A stretch of 64,000 bases of DNA from an uncultured Gammaproteobacteria bacterium. GTDB lineage: Bacteria > Pseudomonadota > Gammaproteobacteria > Pseudomonadales > Pseudohongiellaceae. The notes below the pieces were generated by a model that ran no database searches, was not told where the DNA came from, and saw nothing but the letters and a program-made list of their open reading frames with translations. Shown here piece by piece: positions 55,185 to 64,000 of this stretch. The translations under genes were made by a program, and so were the position numbers. The stretch lies in NCBI GenBank assembly GCA_903837345.1, contig CAILUG010000046.1, positions 1 through 64,000 on the forward strand, given 5' to 3'. The stretch's first letter is position 1; each line of letters opens with the position of its first letter.

Positions 55185-55577
55185 ATGCGCTATTTCGAAA
55201 CCCGCAAAGCCAGGATCGAGATCATTCCGATGATCGACATCATGCTGTTCCTGCTGGTGTTCTTCGCGATGATGACCTTGCGAATGATTCCCACCAGCGG
55301 CCAGCTGTCCAAATTGCCGACCAGTACCACTGCTGCCACCATGCCACCGCCCAAACTGCTGGTCGAAATCAGTGGGCCCGGGCAATACCGGGTTGAAGGC
55401 AAATCCCTGACCTTGCCCGAGATTGAAACCCTGGCCCGGCAACGGCAGCCGGAGAAGTTGATGGTGACCATTGCCGGTGGCGAAGATGCCAGCATGCAGG
55501 AAGTGATGCATGTAATCGATGCAGTGCGACATGCCGGTGTGACCCAGGTCGGTCTGGCGGCCAAGCCCGATCAATGA
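55185..55577 (+). CDS. exbD: ExbD/TolR-family subunit
   Basis: A 130-residue inner-membrane protein with a short cytoplasmic tail, RIEIIPMIDIMLFLLVFF (the single membrane helix with the proton-carrying Asp at about residue 18), and a periplasmic domain. The ATG at 55185 gives the family's short N-terminus. The stop codon overlaps the tonB start (ATGA). Confidence 0.92.
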   Translation: MRYFETRKARIEIIPMIDIMLFLLVFFAMMTLRMIPTSGQLSKLPTSTTAATMPPPKLLVEISGPGQYRVEGKSLTLPEIETLARQRQPEKLMVTIAGGEDASMQEVMHVIDAVRHAGVTQVGLAAKPDQ

Positions 55578-56275
55578 CAGCTATTATGAATGTTGGCATC
55601 GAGGGTGGAGTGAAGTTGCCCGTGACCAGAACCTGGCAAGCAGCGGGACTGGCATCACTGATTGAAGTGCTGCTGGTGGCAGCAGTGTTGTACGCCACCC
55701 ACACCGTGCCGCTGACCAGGCAAACTTATACACCTCTGGTTATTGAGCCGGTTGTCGAGGAAATAAAACCTCAGCCCCGGATCGAACCACCTCCAACTCC
55801 AACCAAACTCCCTGAGCCGGTAAAGGCAGCAGTTGAACCGCCCAGACCAGTGCCTGTCGTGCGGGAAGTAAAACCATTGCCTGTGGTTGAGCCTGTGCTT
55901 GAGCGCAGCACACCCACCGAATTCACTGACGTGGCGCCGCCGCCGCAAGCAGTTAGTCCGCAATCCAGCACTGCTGCACAACCTGTGCAATCCGAAGACC
56001 CATCGATCGCCTATAACGCAGCCTTGACTGCGGCTGTACAGGCGGCATTCCGGGTTCCGGCCAGTGCAGTCACGCTTGGATTCAAGGGGAGAGCCAGAGT
56101 TGAATTCAAGTTGCTCGATGGTCACGTATCAGCGATTGGCATGGTGCAATCCAGTACACTGGGTGTGGTGGATCGTGCAGCCCTGCGTGCAGTCGCCGAA
56201 GCTGTCTATCCGCCGCCACCGCCGGCGCTGGCCGGAATCGCCGGTACCTATCAAATCTGGGTTGAGTGTCGTTGA
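55574..56275 (+). CDS. tonB: TonB energy-transducing protein
   Basis: A 233-residue protein spanning the periplasm: a membrane anchor (AGLASLIEVLLVAAVLYA), a proline-rich stretch rich in Glu-Pro and Lys-Pro (about 58-135), and a C-terminal TonB/TolA fold with GRARVEFKLLDGHVSAIG and ALRAVAEAVYPPPP. The variant end IAGTYQIWVECR lacks the classic tail of E. coli TonB. Overlaps exbD by four bases and the next gene by one. Probably dedicated to receptor 3. Confidence 0.9.
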   Translation: MTAIMNVGIEGGVKLPVTRTWQAAGLASLIEVLLVAAVLYATHTVPLTRQTYTPLVIEPVVEEIKPQPRIEPPPTPTKLPEPVKAAVEPPRPVPVVREVKPLPVVEPVLERSTPTEFTDVAPPPQAVSPQSSTAAQPVQSEDPSIAYNAALTAAVQAAFRVPASAVTLGFKGRARVEFKLLDGHVSAIGMVQSSTLGVVDRAALRAVAEAVYPPPPPALAGIAGTYQIWVECR

Positions 56276-57558
56276 TGAATACTTTTGCAGCCTGCAGCCA
56301 TTTCAATCCGGGGTCACAACCTGGCATGCGCTGCATGCTGGTGATCCTGATGTTCCTGCTTGTTGCAGTAAAGGCTGAGGCAGCTCAAACCTATCAATGG
56401 GTGCAGTATGTCAGCGACGGACTGCAGGCACGGCTGATCACCGATGCTCTTGTGTGTCCAGCTGCCATGGTTGATGGCGAGTCGGTGCCGATGCAGATTC
56501 GCTCCACCGCGAAAGAGGAATTTCCGATCACGGTTTGCTTTTTGCCACTTGCCGGCAAGGTTAAAAATGTCAGCATCGCTGGTACCGATTTGCCACTGCC
56601 AAAAGCGGTACCCCAACGCATTCTGGTCATTGGGGATACTGGTTGCCGGCTCAAAGGCAAAAAAATCCAGGCTTGCAATGATCCTGCCGCATGGCCGTTC
56701 CGCAAAGGGTCAGCTTTGGTAGCGAAGATCAAACCTGATCTGGTCATTCATGTAGGGGATTTCCATTATCGCGAAACGCCTTGCCCTGTGGGTAACACCG
56801 GTTGTGCCGGCAGTCCTTATGGCGACAACTGGGCCGTTTGGCAGGAGGATTTTTTTTCACCGGTGGGGGCGTTGCTCAGCACGGCCCCATGGGTGATGGT
56901 GCGGGGCAACCACGAATTATGTGAGCGTGGCGGCAGGGGCTGGGCACGCACACTCGATCCTTATGAATGGACCTCGGATAACGGGTGCCTGCAGTCTGCA
57001 CAACCTTATCTGGTCGATCTTGGTGGTGTGACACTGGCGGTGATGGATGTATCTGCTGCCGAGGAAGATGTGGCCGACAAGGAGCAGTCCCGGTTTTTTG
57101 CCAAACAGCTGCAGGATCTTGCGAGTATCAAGACCCCGGTCTGGCTGGCTCAACATCGGCCCATCATTGCACTGGAAGGAACCACTCCCAAGCCTTACGG
57201 AGACAACAAGACTCTCGCGCTGGCAGCCAGCATGGCGATGCCGGCCAATGTGCAGGCCATATTGTCTGGTCATCACCATGCACTGGAGGTCCTGGTTTAT
57301 GAAGAATCATTCCCGTTGCAACTGGTGATGGGCAATGGCGGAGACGAGTTGTCACTCGGTGTACCTCCCCGTTCCGATGGCATGGAAATCGATGGTCTGC
57401 ATGTCAAGCGCGGAAAAGGAATGATTGGCGTGTTTGGTTATACCCTGCTGGAACGGTCTGGTGGCATTGAGAGTCCGTGGACCATGAACAGTTTTGATTA
57501 CGATGGCAAACCCTTGCTGCGCTGTGCAATCAAGGGCAGGGATGCAGACTGTCGTTAG
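56275..57558 (+). CDS. Exported metallophosphoesterase
   Basis: A 427-residue secreted calcineurin-like phosphatase. Signal segment LVILMFLLVAVKAEAA, then a unique domain of about 70 residues, then metal-site motifs in order: VIGDTGC (Asp121), HVGDFHYRE (Asp162), VRGNHELC (Asn212-His213), AQHRP, and LSGHHHALE. The TGATG junction couples it to tonB. This placement suggests it acts on a phosphorylated ligand of receptor 3, for example by releasing phosphate or modifying the ligand in the periplasm; that is inference. Its 3' end overlaps prmA by four bases on the other strand. Confidence 0.85.
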   Translation: MNTFAACSHFNPGSQPGMRCMLVILMFLLVAVKAEAAQTYQWVQYVSDGLQARLITDALVCPAAMVDGESVPMQIRSTAKEEFPITVCFLPLAGKVKNVSIAGTDLPLPKAVPQRILVIGDTGCRLKGKKIQACNDPAAWPFRKGSALVAKIKPDLVIHVGDFHYRETPCPVGNTGCAGSPYGDNWAVWQEDFFSPVGALLSTAPWVMVRGNHELCERGGRGWARTLDPYEWTSDNGCLQSAQPYLVDLGGVTLAVMDVSAAEEDVADKEQSRFFAKQLQDLASIKTPVWLAQHRPIIALEGTTPKPYGDNKTLALAASMAMPANVQAILSGHHHALEVLVYEESFPLQLVMGNGGDELSLGVPPRSDGMEIDGLHVKRGKGMIGVFGYTLLERSGGIESPWTMNSFDYDGKPLLRCAIKGRDADCR

Positions 57559-58577
57559 GCGGTCGGGAGCCTGGTTGCGGTAATGCGCACCCAATGCTCT
57601 TCCGCAGCGACAGTAAAATCACCGAACCACTCAGCATAGCTGTCGATTACAGCTTCGGCCTGTTCACTCAGGATGCCTGACAGCAGGATCCAGCCGCCAC
57701 TTTTCACCTGTAGCGCCAGCACTTCTGCCAGTTGCATCAAGGTACCCGCCAGAATGTTGGCCATCATGCCATCGACTTTCTGCACCGCACCGCTGGCCAG
57801 CTGCTGCATGAAATCATTGGGCATGAAAACAGGGAAACGTTGGCTGTCGAGATGGTTCTTTGCGCAGTTGTCGGCGGTGGCAGTGAGCGCCTGCGGATCA
57901 TTGTCGATGCCATAGACTTTGCCGGCACCCAGCAGCAACGCGGCAATGCCGAGAATTCCCGAGCCGCAGCCGTAATCCACCAGCGTCAGGCCGGCAAGTT
58001 TTTGCGTATCCAGCCATTGCAGACACAGGGCGGTGGTGGGATGGGTGCCGGTGCCGAACGCAAGGCCTGGATCCAGCAGCAGCACGGTGTTGCCGGATTG
58101 TTGCATCTCTGCCAGCAGTTGTTCATTGCGGGCAGCCCAGTAACTGGTTTGTTCGGCATCGGGCTGCCACTGGGAAGCCGGCGTATTCTGGTTATTGTGA
58201 CCAGGATGCCACCAGCTCGGACACACCCACAGGTGTTGGCCAAACCGCATCGGTTTGAAATCGTCGAGCCAGGCCCGCACCCAATCCTTGTCCATCAGGA
58301 TGCTGTGGCGGATGACGGGCAGGGGGCGCGGCTGCCACCTTTGCCCGAATTCATGCAGCAAATTGGTGGTGGCTTCTTCACTGGTCAAAGCTTCATCGAA
58401 TAACGCAGCAAGCACCAGCTTTTGCCAAAGCGGAGTTTCGCCCACGGCGGGTTCGAACAGGGGCTGGTCTTCGGCATCAGTGAGCGTGACGGAAACTGCG
58501 CCGAGTTCAAGCAACACTGCTTCCAGCGCTTCAGCTTCGGTGCTGGCTGTTTCCAGTCTGAGTTCCAGCCAGCTCAC
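57555..58577 (-). CDS. prmA: Ribosomal protein L11 methyltransferase
   Basis: SAM-dependent enzyme that trimethylates ribosomal protein L11. The 340-residue protein is a little longer than the usual 290-300 because of extra residues around 130-150. Signatures are MSWLELRLETASTEAEALEAVL at the start, the SAM site VDYGCGSGILGIAAL, GIDNDPQAL, and MANILAGTLMQL. It is the last gene of the fabA-...-accC-prmA minus-strand run. The expected downstream neighbour (DUF3426) is displaced by about 15 kb. Confidence 0.95.
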   Translation of the reverse strand: MSWLELRLETASTEAEALEAVLLELGAVSVTLTDAEDQPLFEPAVGETPLWQKLVLAALFDEALTSEEATTNLLHEFGQRWQPRPLPVIRHSILMDKDWVRAWLDDFKPMRFGQHLWVCPSWWHPGHNNQNTPASQWQPDAEQTSYWAARNEQLLAEMQQSGNTVLLLDPGLAFGTGTHPTTALCLQWLDTQKLAGLTLVDYGCGSGILGIAALLLGAGKVYGIDNDPQALTATADNCAKNHLDSQRFPVFMPNDFMQQLASGAVQKVDGMMANILAGTLMQLAEVLALQVKSGGWILLSGILSEQAEAVIDSYAEWFGDFTVAAEEHWVRITATRLPTA

Positions 58578-58604
58578 GGGAGGTTGCCGCTCACACCACG
58601 TTGA

Positions 58605-59975
58605 TTAATGTCCGCCACCAGCCGCGTTGCCGTGTTTTTTCTTCAGCATTGCTTCCAGGTAATGGATATTGGTGCCACCGGCACGGAAGCCAGGGTCACG
58701 CATGATTTCGCTTTGCAGCGGGATATTGGTCTTGATGCCATCGACGATCATTTCTTCCAATGCGTTTTGCATGCGGCGGATGGCAGCATCGCGATCCGGG
58801 CCGTAACTGATCAGTTTGGCAATCAATGAATCGTAGTAGGGTGGCACGGTATAGCCGCTGTACATGTGCGAATCCACGCGAATGCCGATGCCACCGGGTG
58901 AGTGATAGAGGTTGACCTTGCCGGGACAGGGCAGAAAGGTGACAGGATCTTCCGCACAGATGCGGCACTCGATGGCATGGCCAAGCAGCTTCACTTCTTC
59001 CTGTTTCACTGACAGACCCAGACCGGAAGCGATGCGCAATTGTTCCTTGACGATGTCGATGCCGGTTACCCGCTCGGTGACCGTATGTTCCACCTGTACG
59101 CGGGTGTTCATTTCGATGAAATAAAATTTACCGTCCTGGTAGAGGAACTCCAGTGTGCCGGCGCCGCGGTATTTGAGATCTTCGCAGGCTTTGATACACG
59201 ATTTTACGATGGCGGCCCGCGCGTCGGCCGGAATGCCGGGAGCAGGTGCCTCTTCTACCACTTTCTGATGACGACGCTGCATTGAGCAGTCCCGATCGCC
59301 CAGACAGATGGCAGCGCCTTCGCCATCACCTATCACCTGGATTTCGATATGGCGCGGGTTGTCGAGAAACTTCTCCATGTACACCATGTTATTGCCGAAG
59401 TAGGCGCCGGCTTCGTTCTGGGTCAACTGGATGAAGCCCAGGAGGTCCTCTTCCTTGTGAACTACCCGCATGCCGCGACCGCCGCCACCGGCGGCAGCCT
59501 TGATCATGATCGGGAACCCGATCTTGCGGGCGATTGCGAGTGTACGTTCGGTGTCTTCGGTCACCGGACCGTCAGACCCCGGCACTGTGGGCACGCCGGC
59601 CTTGCGCATCACTTCAATGGCGCTGACCTTGTCTCCCATCGCGCGTATGGTTTCCGGGCGCGGGCCAATGAAAACGAAGCCGCTGCGTTCTACCTGTTCG
59701 GCAAAATTGGCGTTTTCGGAAAGAAAACCATAACCGGGGTGCACAGCATCGGCCCCAGTCACTTCCATTGCGCTGATGATGCGCGGGATGTTCAGGTAGC
59801 TTTCCAGTGAGGAAGGCGGGCCTATGCAGACAGATTCGTCGGCCAGACGCACGTGCATCAGGTTGCGGTCGGCGGTGGAATGGGCGGCCACGGTTTTGAT
59901 GCCGACTTCCTTGCAGGCTCGCAGGATGCGGAGGGCAATCTCGCCGCGGTTGGCTATAAGGACTTTTTCCAGCAT
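58605..59975 (-). CDS. accC: Acetyl-CoA carboxylase, biotin carboxylase subunit
   Basis: ATP-dependent carboxylation of biotin on AccB, the first committed step of fatty-acid synthesis. The 456-residue protein begins [17 protein letters not shown], has the ATP-grasp [50 protein letters not shown] with the catalytic Glu/Arg, and [14 protein letters not shown] short His-containing tail ends it. It lies 16 nt after accB, the standard pairing. Confidence 0.97.
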   Translation of the reverse strand: MLEKVLIANRGEIALRILRACKEVGIKTVAAHSTADRNLMHVRLADESVCIGPPSSLESYLNIPRIISAMEVTGADAVHPGYGFLSENANFAEQVERSGFVFIGPRPETIRAMGDKVSAIEVMRKAGVPTVPGSDGPVTEDTERTLAIARKIGFPIMIKAAAGGGGRGMRVVHKEEDLLGFIQLTQNEAGAYFGNNMVYMEKFLDNPRHIEIQVIGDGEGAAICLGDRDCSMQRRHQKVVEEAPAPGIPADARAAIVKSCIKACEDLKYRGAGTLEFLYQDGKFYFIEMNTRVQVEHTVTERVTGIDIVKEQLRIASGLGLSVKQEEVKLLGHAIECRICAEDPVTFLPCPGKVNLYHSPGGIGIRVDSHMYSGYTVPPYYDSLIAKLISYGPDRDAAIRRMQNALEEMIVDGIKTNIPLQSEIMRDPGFRAGGTNIHYLEAMLKKKHGNAAGGGH

Positions 59976-59991
59976 GAGGTTGGGCTCCCGC

Positions 59992-60447
59992 TCAGACGAC
60001 GATGATGAGCGGCTGGTCGTATTCCACCGGTTGACCGTCTTCCACCAGAATGGCTTCCACCACCCCGGCCTTGCCGGCCTGGATCTGGTTCATCATCTTC
60101 ATGGCTTCGATGATGCCAATGACATCGGTGGCTTTGATGGCTTGGCCCACGGCAACGAAGGGGGGTGATTCGGGTGAGGGCGAGCGGTAGAAAGTGCCGA
60201 CCATTGGCGACTTCACAGGTTCGCCAGCATGCAAGGGCTTGGCAGCTTCAGCAACTGCAACCGGGGCCGCGACTGGTGCTGGTGCCGCAGACATATGGGG
60301 CTGCAGGTAATACTGTTGTTGGGGTGGAGCGTTGTGAGGATAGTTGCGACTGATGCGGACAGTTTCCTCCCCTTCCTTTATCTCGATCTCGGCTACATTG
60401 GACTCTTCCAGCAGCTCGATCAGTTTTTTGACTTTGCGAATATCCAT
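59992..60447 (-). CDS. accB: Biotin carboxyl carrier protein
   Basis: Swinging-arm protein of acetyl-CoA carboxylase. The 151-residue protein has an N-terminal dimerisation segment [16 protein letters not shown], an Ala/Pro linker (about 40-75), and the biotinyl domain with [18 protein letters not shown] and EAMKM, where Lys117 carries biotin. GAGG precedes the ATG. aroQ lies 98 nt upstream on the same strand. Confidence 0.97.
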   Translation of the reverse strand: MDIRKVKKLIELLEESNVAEIEIKEGEETVRISRNYPHNAPPQQQYYLQPHMSAAPAPVAAPVAVAEAAKPLHAGEPVKSPMVGTFYRSPSPESPPFVAVGQAIKATDVIGIIEAMKMMNQIQAGKAGVVEAILVEDGQPVEYDQPLIIVV

Positions 60448-60545
60448 GGGTTACCTCAAGTGCAATTCAGTTGGTCTGTTTTGTAGTTAATTGTTGTTTT
60501 GAGTGTTTGTGTCACTGCAGAAGCTGCTTTACTGCCTGCTCCGGA

Positions 60546-60980
60546 CTAAAGCCGGGCGAAGGCAGCTTGCAGGGCAAGCTCATAGCCTTGGGCGCCCAGG
60601 CCCACGATCGTGCCTATGGCGATGTCGGAGAAGTAGGAATGATGGCGAAAACTCTCGCGTGCATGCACGTTGGAAAGATGTACTTCAACAAAAGGAATGT
60701 TCACGGCCAGTAAAGCATCCCTGAGTGCCACGCTTGTGTGGGTAAAGGCCGCCGGGTTGATAATGATGAACTTGACCTCTTGGGCGCGTGCAGCATGAAT
60801 CCGCTCGATCAGGCTGTTTTCGGCATTACTTTGCATAAATTCCAGCTCATGCTGTGAATCTGCTGCCATCTTCTTTAAACGTGCTTCTATATCCGCCAAG
60901 GTCAGCTTCCCATAGACTTCCGGCTCGCGGGTGCCGAGTAAATTCAGGTTGGGGCCATTCAGCACCAGGATTTTAGCCAT
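60546..60980 (-). CDS. aroQ: Type II 3-dehydroquinate dehydratase
   Basis: Third step of the shikimate pathway. The 144-residue protein has [53 protein letters not shown], and [20 protein letters not shown] with the catalytic and substrate residues. ATG at 60980 gives the usual N-terminus. Order dsbD-aroQ-accB-accC is as in Pseudomonas. Confidence 0.97.
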   Translation of the reverse strand: MAKILVLNGPNLNLLGTREPEVYGKLTLADIEARLKKMAADSQHELEFMQSNAENSLIERIHAARAQEVKFIIINPAAFTHTSVALRDALLAVNIPFVEVHLSNVHARESFRHHSYFSDIAIGTIVGLGAQGYELALQAAFARL

Positions 60981-61057
60981 CGTGACTTTCTCCAAACTCT
61001 GGCACATTTTCCGCAACTGCCGGGAAAAAGCCAGAATTTTGTACATAACTTCTGCTA

Positions 61058-61085
61058 ATTATTGGTGAATTCCTGCAAATGGCAA
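61058..61085 (-). promoter_or_regulatory. Candidate promoter of aroQ-accB-accC-prmA
   Basis: On minus: TTGCCA (61080-61085), 16-nt spacer, AATAAT (61058-61063), about 80 nt before the aroQ start. The 210-nt gap here holds no gene. Confidence 0.4.
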
Positions 61086-61190
61086 GGGTTGAAATATAGT
61101 AGAACCTGTGACATACGATTTCTGGACAAGTTCCCTGGATTCAAACGTTAAGTTAACGGAATCAGTACTGCTATCGGCAATAACGGCCGG

Positions 61191-61712
61191 TCAAGGCCTG
61201 ATCAGGGGTATGGTCCTGGATTGCGGGGGGTAGCAGTAACGGTCTTTGGCACAGCCTTGAAACACCACAGTCAACGAGTAGTTTGCGGGCTGCTTGGGGG
61301 TTGGTTCCGGAAGGGGCAGTCGAACTTGCAGTAAGTCGAAATAAACCAGGCTTTCACCTACAAATTCATCAATGATCCTGGTCGCCGGCGGGAGCTCTGC
61401 AGCGTAATGGCGTCCTTCACTGTCGCTGAAAGCGAGCTTGCTTTGATACAGATAGTAGCCGGGCTGTATCGCCCAGCTGATAGACACGCTGCCGGTTTCA
61501 ACCAGTGCTTTGAAACCAAAGGCGGTATCCGCTGGCAGTATGCCTTGTTCCAGCGTCTGCAACTGTCCTGCAGGAGCCTGGGTGGTGACTTCAGAACTCT
61601 GTGGCTTTAGCACTTTGGGGGGAACCAGCAGGGTTTGCGCAGGCAGCAAAAGCGAATGAAAACAGGCACAACTTGATAACAATGTGCCTGCAAGCGCCCG
61701 CCTAGCCCTCAT
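61191..61712 (-). CDS. Stand-alone DsbD N-terminal domain protein
   Basis: A 173-residue exported protein: signal region ([20 protein letters not shown]), then the immunoglobulin-like thiol domain of DsbD with [18 protein letters not shown] and [12 protein letters not shown]. The Cys pair is spaced as in E. coli DsbD-alpha (Cys103, Cys109). The membrane and thioredoxin domains of full-length DsbD are absent, although dsbD normally sits at this spot. The stop after IPLIRP is at the natural domain end, so it is not an obvious frameshift. The start overlaps fabB by 11 nt. Confidence 0.82.
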   Translation of the reverse strand: MRARRALAGTLLSSCACFHSLLLPAQTLLVPPKVLKPQSSEVTTQAPAGQLQTLEQGILPADTAFGFKALVETGSVSISWAIQPGYYLYQSKLAFSDSEGRHYAAELPPATRIIDEFVGESLVYFDLLQVRLPLPEPTPKQPANYSLTVVFQGCAKDRYCYPPQSRTIPLIRP

Positions 61713-62922
61713 ACCGCTCAAAGACCAGGGTGGCATTGGTGCCGCCAAAACCGAAGCTGTTGGACATCACTGCATCCAGGCGTTTGTTGTCTACCCGTGC
61801 TGTCACTATCGGAACATCAGCCACTGCCGGGTCAAGATTGTCGATGTTGGCTGAGGCGGCAATAAAGCTGTGCTGCATCATCAGGAGGCTGTAAATCGCT
61901 TCCTGTACGCCAGTGGCTCCCAGCGAGTGACCTGTCAGCGATTTGGTGGAACTGATGGCGGGTATGGTCTTGCCGGCAAACGCGTTACGGATTGCACCCA
62001 CTTCCTTCACGTCGCCAACCGGCGTGCTGGTGCCGTGGGTATTGATGTAATCAATCGGGCGACGAGCAGTGCTCATCGCCATCTGCATGCAGCGCATGGC
62101 GCCTTCGCCGGAAGGAGCCACCATGTCTTCACCATCAGAGGTGGCGCCATAGCCGGTCAGCTCTCCGTAAATTTTGGCACCGCGCGCCAGTGCGTGGTCC
62201 AGTGCCTCGATGACGAGCACACCACCACCGCCAGCGATCACGAAACCATCGCGATCGACATCATAGGCGCGGGAAGCGCGGGCAGGCGTGGCGTTGTATT
62301 TGGTAGACAGTGCACCCATCGCATCAAACATGCAGCTGAGCGTCCAGTGCTCGGCCTCGCCGCCGCCGGCAAAAATAACGTCCTGTTTGCCCAATTGAAT
62401 CAATTCCATGGAGTTGCCTATGCAGTGGGCACTGGTGGCACAGGCTGAGGAAATCGAATAGTTGACGCCTTTGATCTTGAATGGTGTTGCATTGCAGGCG
62501 GAAACGGTGCTCCCCATCGTGCGCGTTACCCGATAAGGCCCGACGCGCTTGATGCCCTTTTCCCGCAGTATGTCGGCAGTTTCAACCTGGTCTTCTGTTG
62601 AGGAGCCGCCAGCACCCATGATGAGGCCGGTGCGGATATTGGAAACTTCATTGGGCTGCAAGCCGGAGTCTGCAATGGCTTGCTGCATGCTGAGATAGCC
62701 ATAGGCGGCGGCAGCACCCATGAAGCGAACATCCTTGCGATCAATCATGCTGGTGTAATCAATATCAACAGCGCCTGCTACATGGCTGCGCAGGCCGCGC
62801 TCTTCATATTGCGGACGGTAGACGATACCGCTTTTGCCTTCCTTCAGCGCACACAGCACAGACGCCTGGTCAGTACCGATACAGGATACGATGCCCATTC
62901 CTGTAACTACAACTCGTCGCAT
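61702..62922 (-). CDS. fabB: 3-oxoacyl-ACP synthase I
   Basis: Condensing enzyme for unsaturated fatty acid elongation. The 406-residue protein begins [14 protein letters not shown] and has the catalytic triad Cys in [13 protein letters not shown], His in [11 protein letters not shown], and His in [10 protein letters not shown], with [14 protein letters not shown] near the end. ATG at 62922 is preferred over 62937. Pairing with fabA identifies the anaerobic-type unsaturated fatty acid pathway. Confidence 0.96.
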   Translation of the reverse strand: MRRVVVTGMGIVSCIGTDQASVLCALKEGKSGIVYRPQYEERGLRSHVAGAVDIDYTSMIDRKDVRFMGAAAAYGYLSMQQAIADSGLQPNEVSNIRTGLIMGAGGSSTEDQVETADILREKGIKRVGPYRVTRTMGSTVSACNATPFKIKGVNYSISSACATSAHCIGNSMELIQLGKQDVIFAGGGEAEHWTLSCMFDAMGALSTKYNATPARASRAYDVDRDGFVIAGGGGVLVIEALDHALARGAKIYGELTGYGATSDGEDMVAPSGEGAMRCMQMAMSTARRPIDYINTHGTSTPVGDVKEVGAIRNAFAGKTIPAISSTKSLTGHSLGATGVQEAIYSLLMMQHSFIAASANIDNLDPAVADVPIVTARVDNKRLDAVMSNSFGFGGTNATLVFERYEG

Positions 62923-63041
62923 CAACGACACCCTCAATTCAACTGGCTATACTGCTTATTATAAGACTGATTATCAGGCCAATCTGTCAGCCAGACTGGT
63001 TTGACGAACCCCGGCATTCTTGTGCAGAAGGTCGCGTCGGC

Positions 63042-63575
63042 TCAAGCTGTCATGATTTCATCCGGTTTGAACAGACCCACCCTCAGGCTCTTGGCAGTGT
63101 AGATGACCCGCCCATCGACTGATACCTGACCGTCGGCAATCCCCATAATGAGCTTTCTTTCTATGAGGCGCTTCACGTCGAGCTCGTACACAACCTTTTT
63201 GTTGGTCGGGAGGATCTCGCCGGTAAATTTGACTTCTCCGCATCCCAGGGCGCGGCCCTTGCCGGGATTTCCTCGCCAGCCCAGATAAAAGCCGACCAGT
63301 TGCCACAACGCATCAAGCCCGAGGCAGCCTGGCATTACCGGGTCTCCTTCAAAATGGCAGGCGAAGAACCACAGATCCGGGTGTATATCCAGTTCGGCCA
63401 GAACACTGCCTTTGCCTTCAGAGCCGCCGGCGGCATTTATCTCAACAATACGATCAACCATCAGCATTTTGCCGACGGGCAAGCGGGCGTTGCCTGGTCC
63501 AAACATATGTCCGTGACCACAACTCAACAATTCGTCACGGTTGTAACTGCTGCGCGGTATGAATACAGAGCTCAT
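63042..63575 (-). CDS. fabA: 3-hydroxydecanoyl-ACP dehydratase/isomerase
   Basis: Introduces the cis double bond at the C10 stage. The 177-residue hot-dog-fold protein has [19 protein letters not shown], the catalytic His74 in [13 protein letters not shown] and Asp88 in [11 protein letters not shown] at 63575 follows a weak ribosome-binding site; TTG at 63605 would give an extra 10 residues. fabB lies 119 nt downstream. A TATAAT lies 50 nt upstream. Confidence 0.96.
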   Translation of the reverse strand: MSSVFIPRSSYNRDELLSCGHGHMFGPGNARLPVGKMLMVDRIVEINAAGGSEGKGSVLAELDIHPDLWFFACHFEGDPVMPGCLGLDALWQLVGFYLGWRGNPGKGRALGCGEVKFTGEILPTNKKVVYELDVKRLIERKLIMGIADGQVSVDGRVIYTAKSLRVGLFKPDEIMTA

Positions 63576-63625
63576 AAGGTATTGCGAAGTGCTTTGCGGG
63601 TGCAAAGACCCGTTGAAAAAGGGGC

Positions 63626-63639
63626 ATTATATCTAGATA
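63626..63639 (-). promoter_or_regulatory. fabA promoter -10 with overlapping palindrome
   Basis: TATAAT on minus (63626-63631), 50 nt before the fabA start; the perfect palindrome TATCTAGATA (63630-63639) overlaps it. The -35 is poor, suggesting activation, or control by a FabR/DesT-like regulator. Confidence 0.45.
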
Positions 63640-63776
63640 ACTTATTATGCACCTTAATATTTTGCCGTGTGCCCGGCTTATAATCCGCAAACTGTGACCG
63701 GCCCGTTGACTGACTCGGACGATTCTGCGACAAGCCGGCACCATTGTCCCTGGAGTGACCCTAGAATGAGGCAAGC

Positions 63777-64000
63777 ATGAGTGACGCGTTGATCAAGAAA
63801 TGTCTTTTCCCGGCAGCCGGTTATGGAACACGGTTTCTGCCCGCCACCAAATCCATGCCAAAAGAAATGTTGCCGGTCGTGAACAAGCCACTGATCCAGT
63901 ACGGGGTTGAAGAGGCTCTGGACGCAGGCATGACCGGCATGGCCATCGTGACAGGTCGTGGCAAGCGGGCCATTGAAGACCACTTTGACATCAACTATGA
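63777..64000 (+). CDS. galU: UTP-glucose-1-phosphate uridylyltransferase, partial
   Basis: Makes UDP-glucose for envelope polysaccharides. Only the first 74 residues are in the window: [46 protein letters not shown] and the loop [13 protein letters not shown], diagnostic of GalU rather than GalF or MurU. GAGG precedes the ATG at 63777, and a TATAAT at 63679-63684 could be its -10. The gene runs off the right edge and diverges from fabA. Confidence 0.95.
   Translation, partial: MSDALIKKCLFPAAGYGTRFLPATKSMPKEMLPVVNKPLIQYGVEEALDAGMTGMAIVTGRGKRAIEDHFDINY

Overview
The window reads as chromosomal DNA of a heterotrophic gammaproteobacterium with affinity to the Pseudomonadales/Cellvibrionales. Several gene orders known from Pseudomonas are recognisable: lptD-surA-pdxA, amgK-murU, rpe-trpE, trpG-trpC-vfr-osmC-coq7, dsbD-aroQ-accB-accC-prmA-DUF3426-dusB-fis-purH-purD, and fabA-fabB. 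No rRNA, tRNA, CRISPR array, phage or insertion sequence was seen. Many genes overlap by 1-14 bases, which indicates tightly coupled operons.

Layout. 1-294: two copies of a nested palindromic repeat. 295-5055 (minus): outer-membrane biogenesis and vitamin B6 genes lptD, surA, pdxA. 5123-9867 (plus): peptidoglycan recycling (amgK, murU), a LOG-family protein and a PQQ dehydrogenase with fused cytochrome c. 9982-11970: small or unknown genes, a third copy of the palindromic repeat, and a candidate PD-(D/E)xK nuclease-like protein. 12053-13918: htpX, with a sigma-32-like promoter, and a DMT transporter. 14142-18806: ppc followed by two GAPDH paralogues; the first has lost the catalytic cysteine and the phosphate-site residues.

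18819-28912 is an apparent catabolic cluster: AAHS-type aromatic-acid transporter, exported amidohydrolase, TolB-like propeller, TetR regulator, two exported proteins of unknown function, an exported fumarylacetoacetate-hydrolase-fold enzyme and a second PQQ dehydrogenase. The same ATTCC-N8-GGAAT operator-like site lies in both key promoter regions of this cluster, so it is probably one regulon controlled by the TetR protein.

29177-41075: a membrane glycosyltransferase-like protein, then rpe-trpE-trpG-trpC-dgkA, vfr, osmC, coq7-purD-purH-fis-dusB. trpG carries a one-base frameshift, and trpD (and speD) are missing from their usual places.

41076-58577: the conserved accBC-prmA-DUF3426-dusB block is split between prmA and the DUF3426 gene by about 15 kb. 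The inserted region holds three TonB-dependent receptors, a dedicated exbB-exbD-tonB set with a secreted metallophosphoesterase, a 2OG-Fe(II) hydroxylase, and two paralogous exported proteins with a C-x2-(I/L)-x-D...CYD motif. 58605-64000: accC, accB, aroQ, a stand-alone DsbD N-terminal domain, fabB, fabA and the start of galU.

All assignments come from reading the sequence and remembered family signatures; no database search was run.
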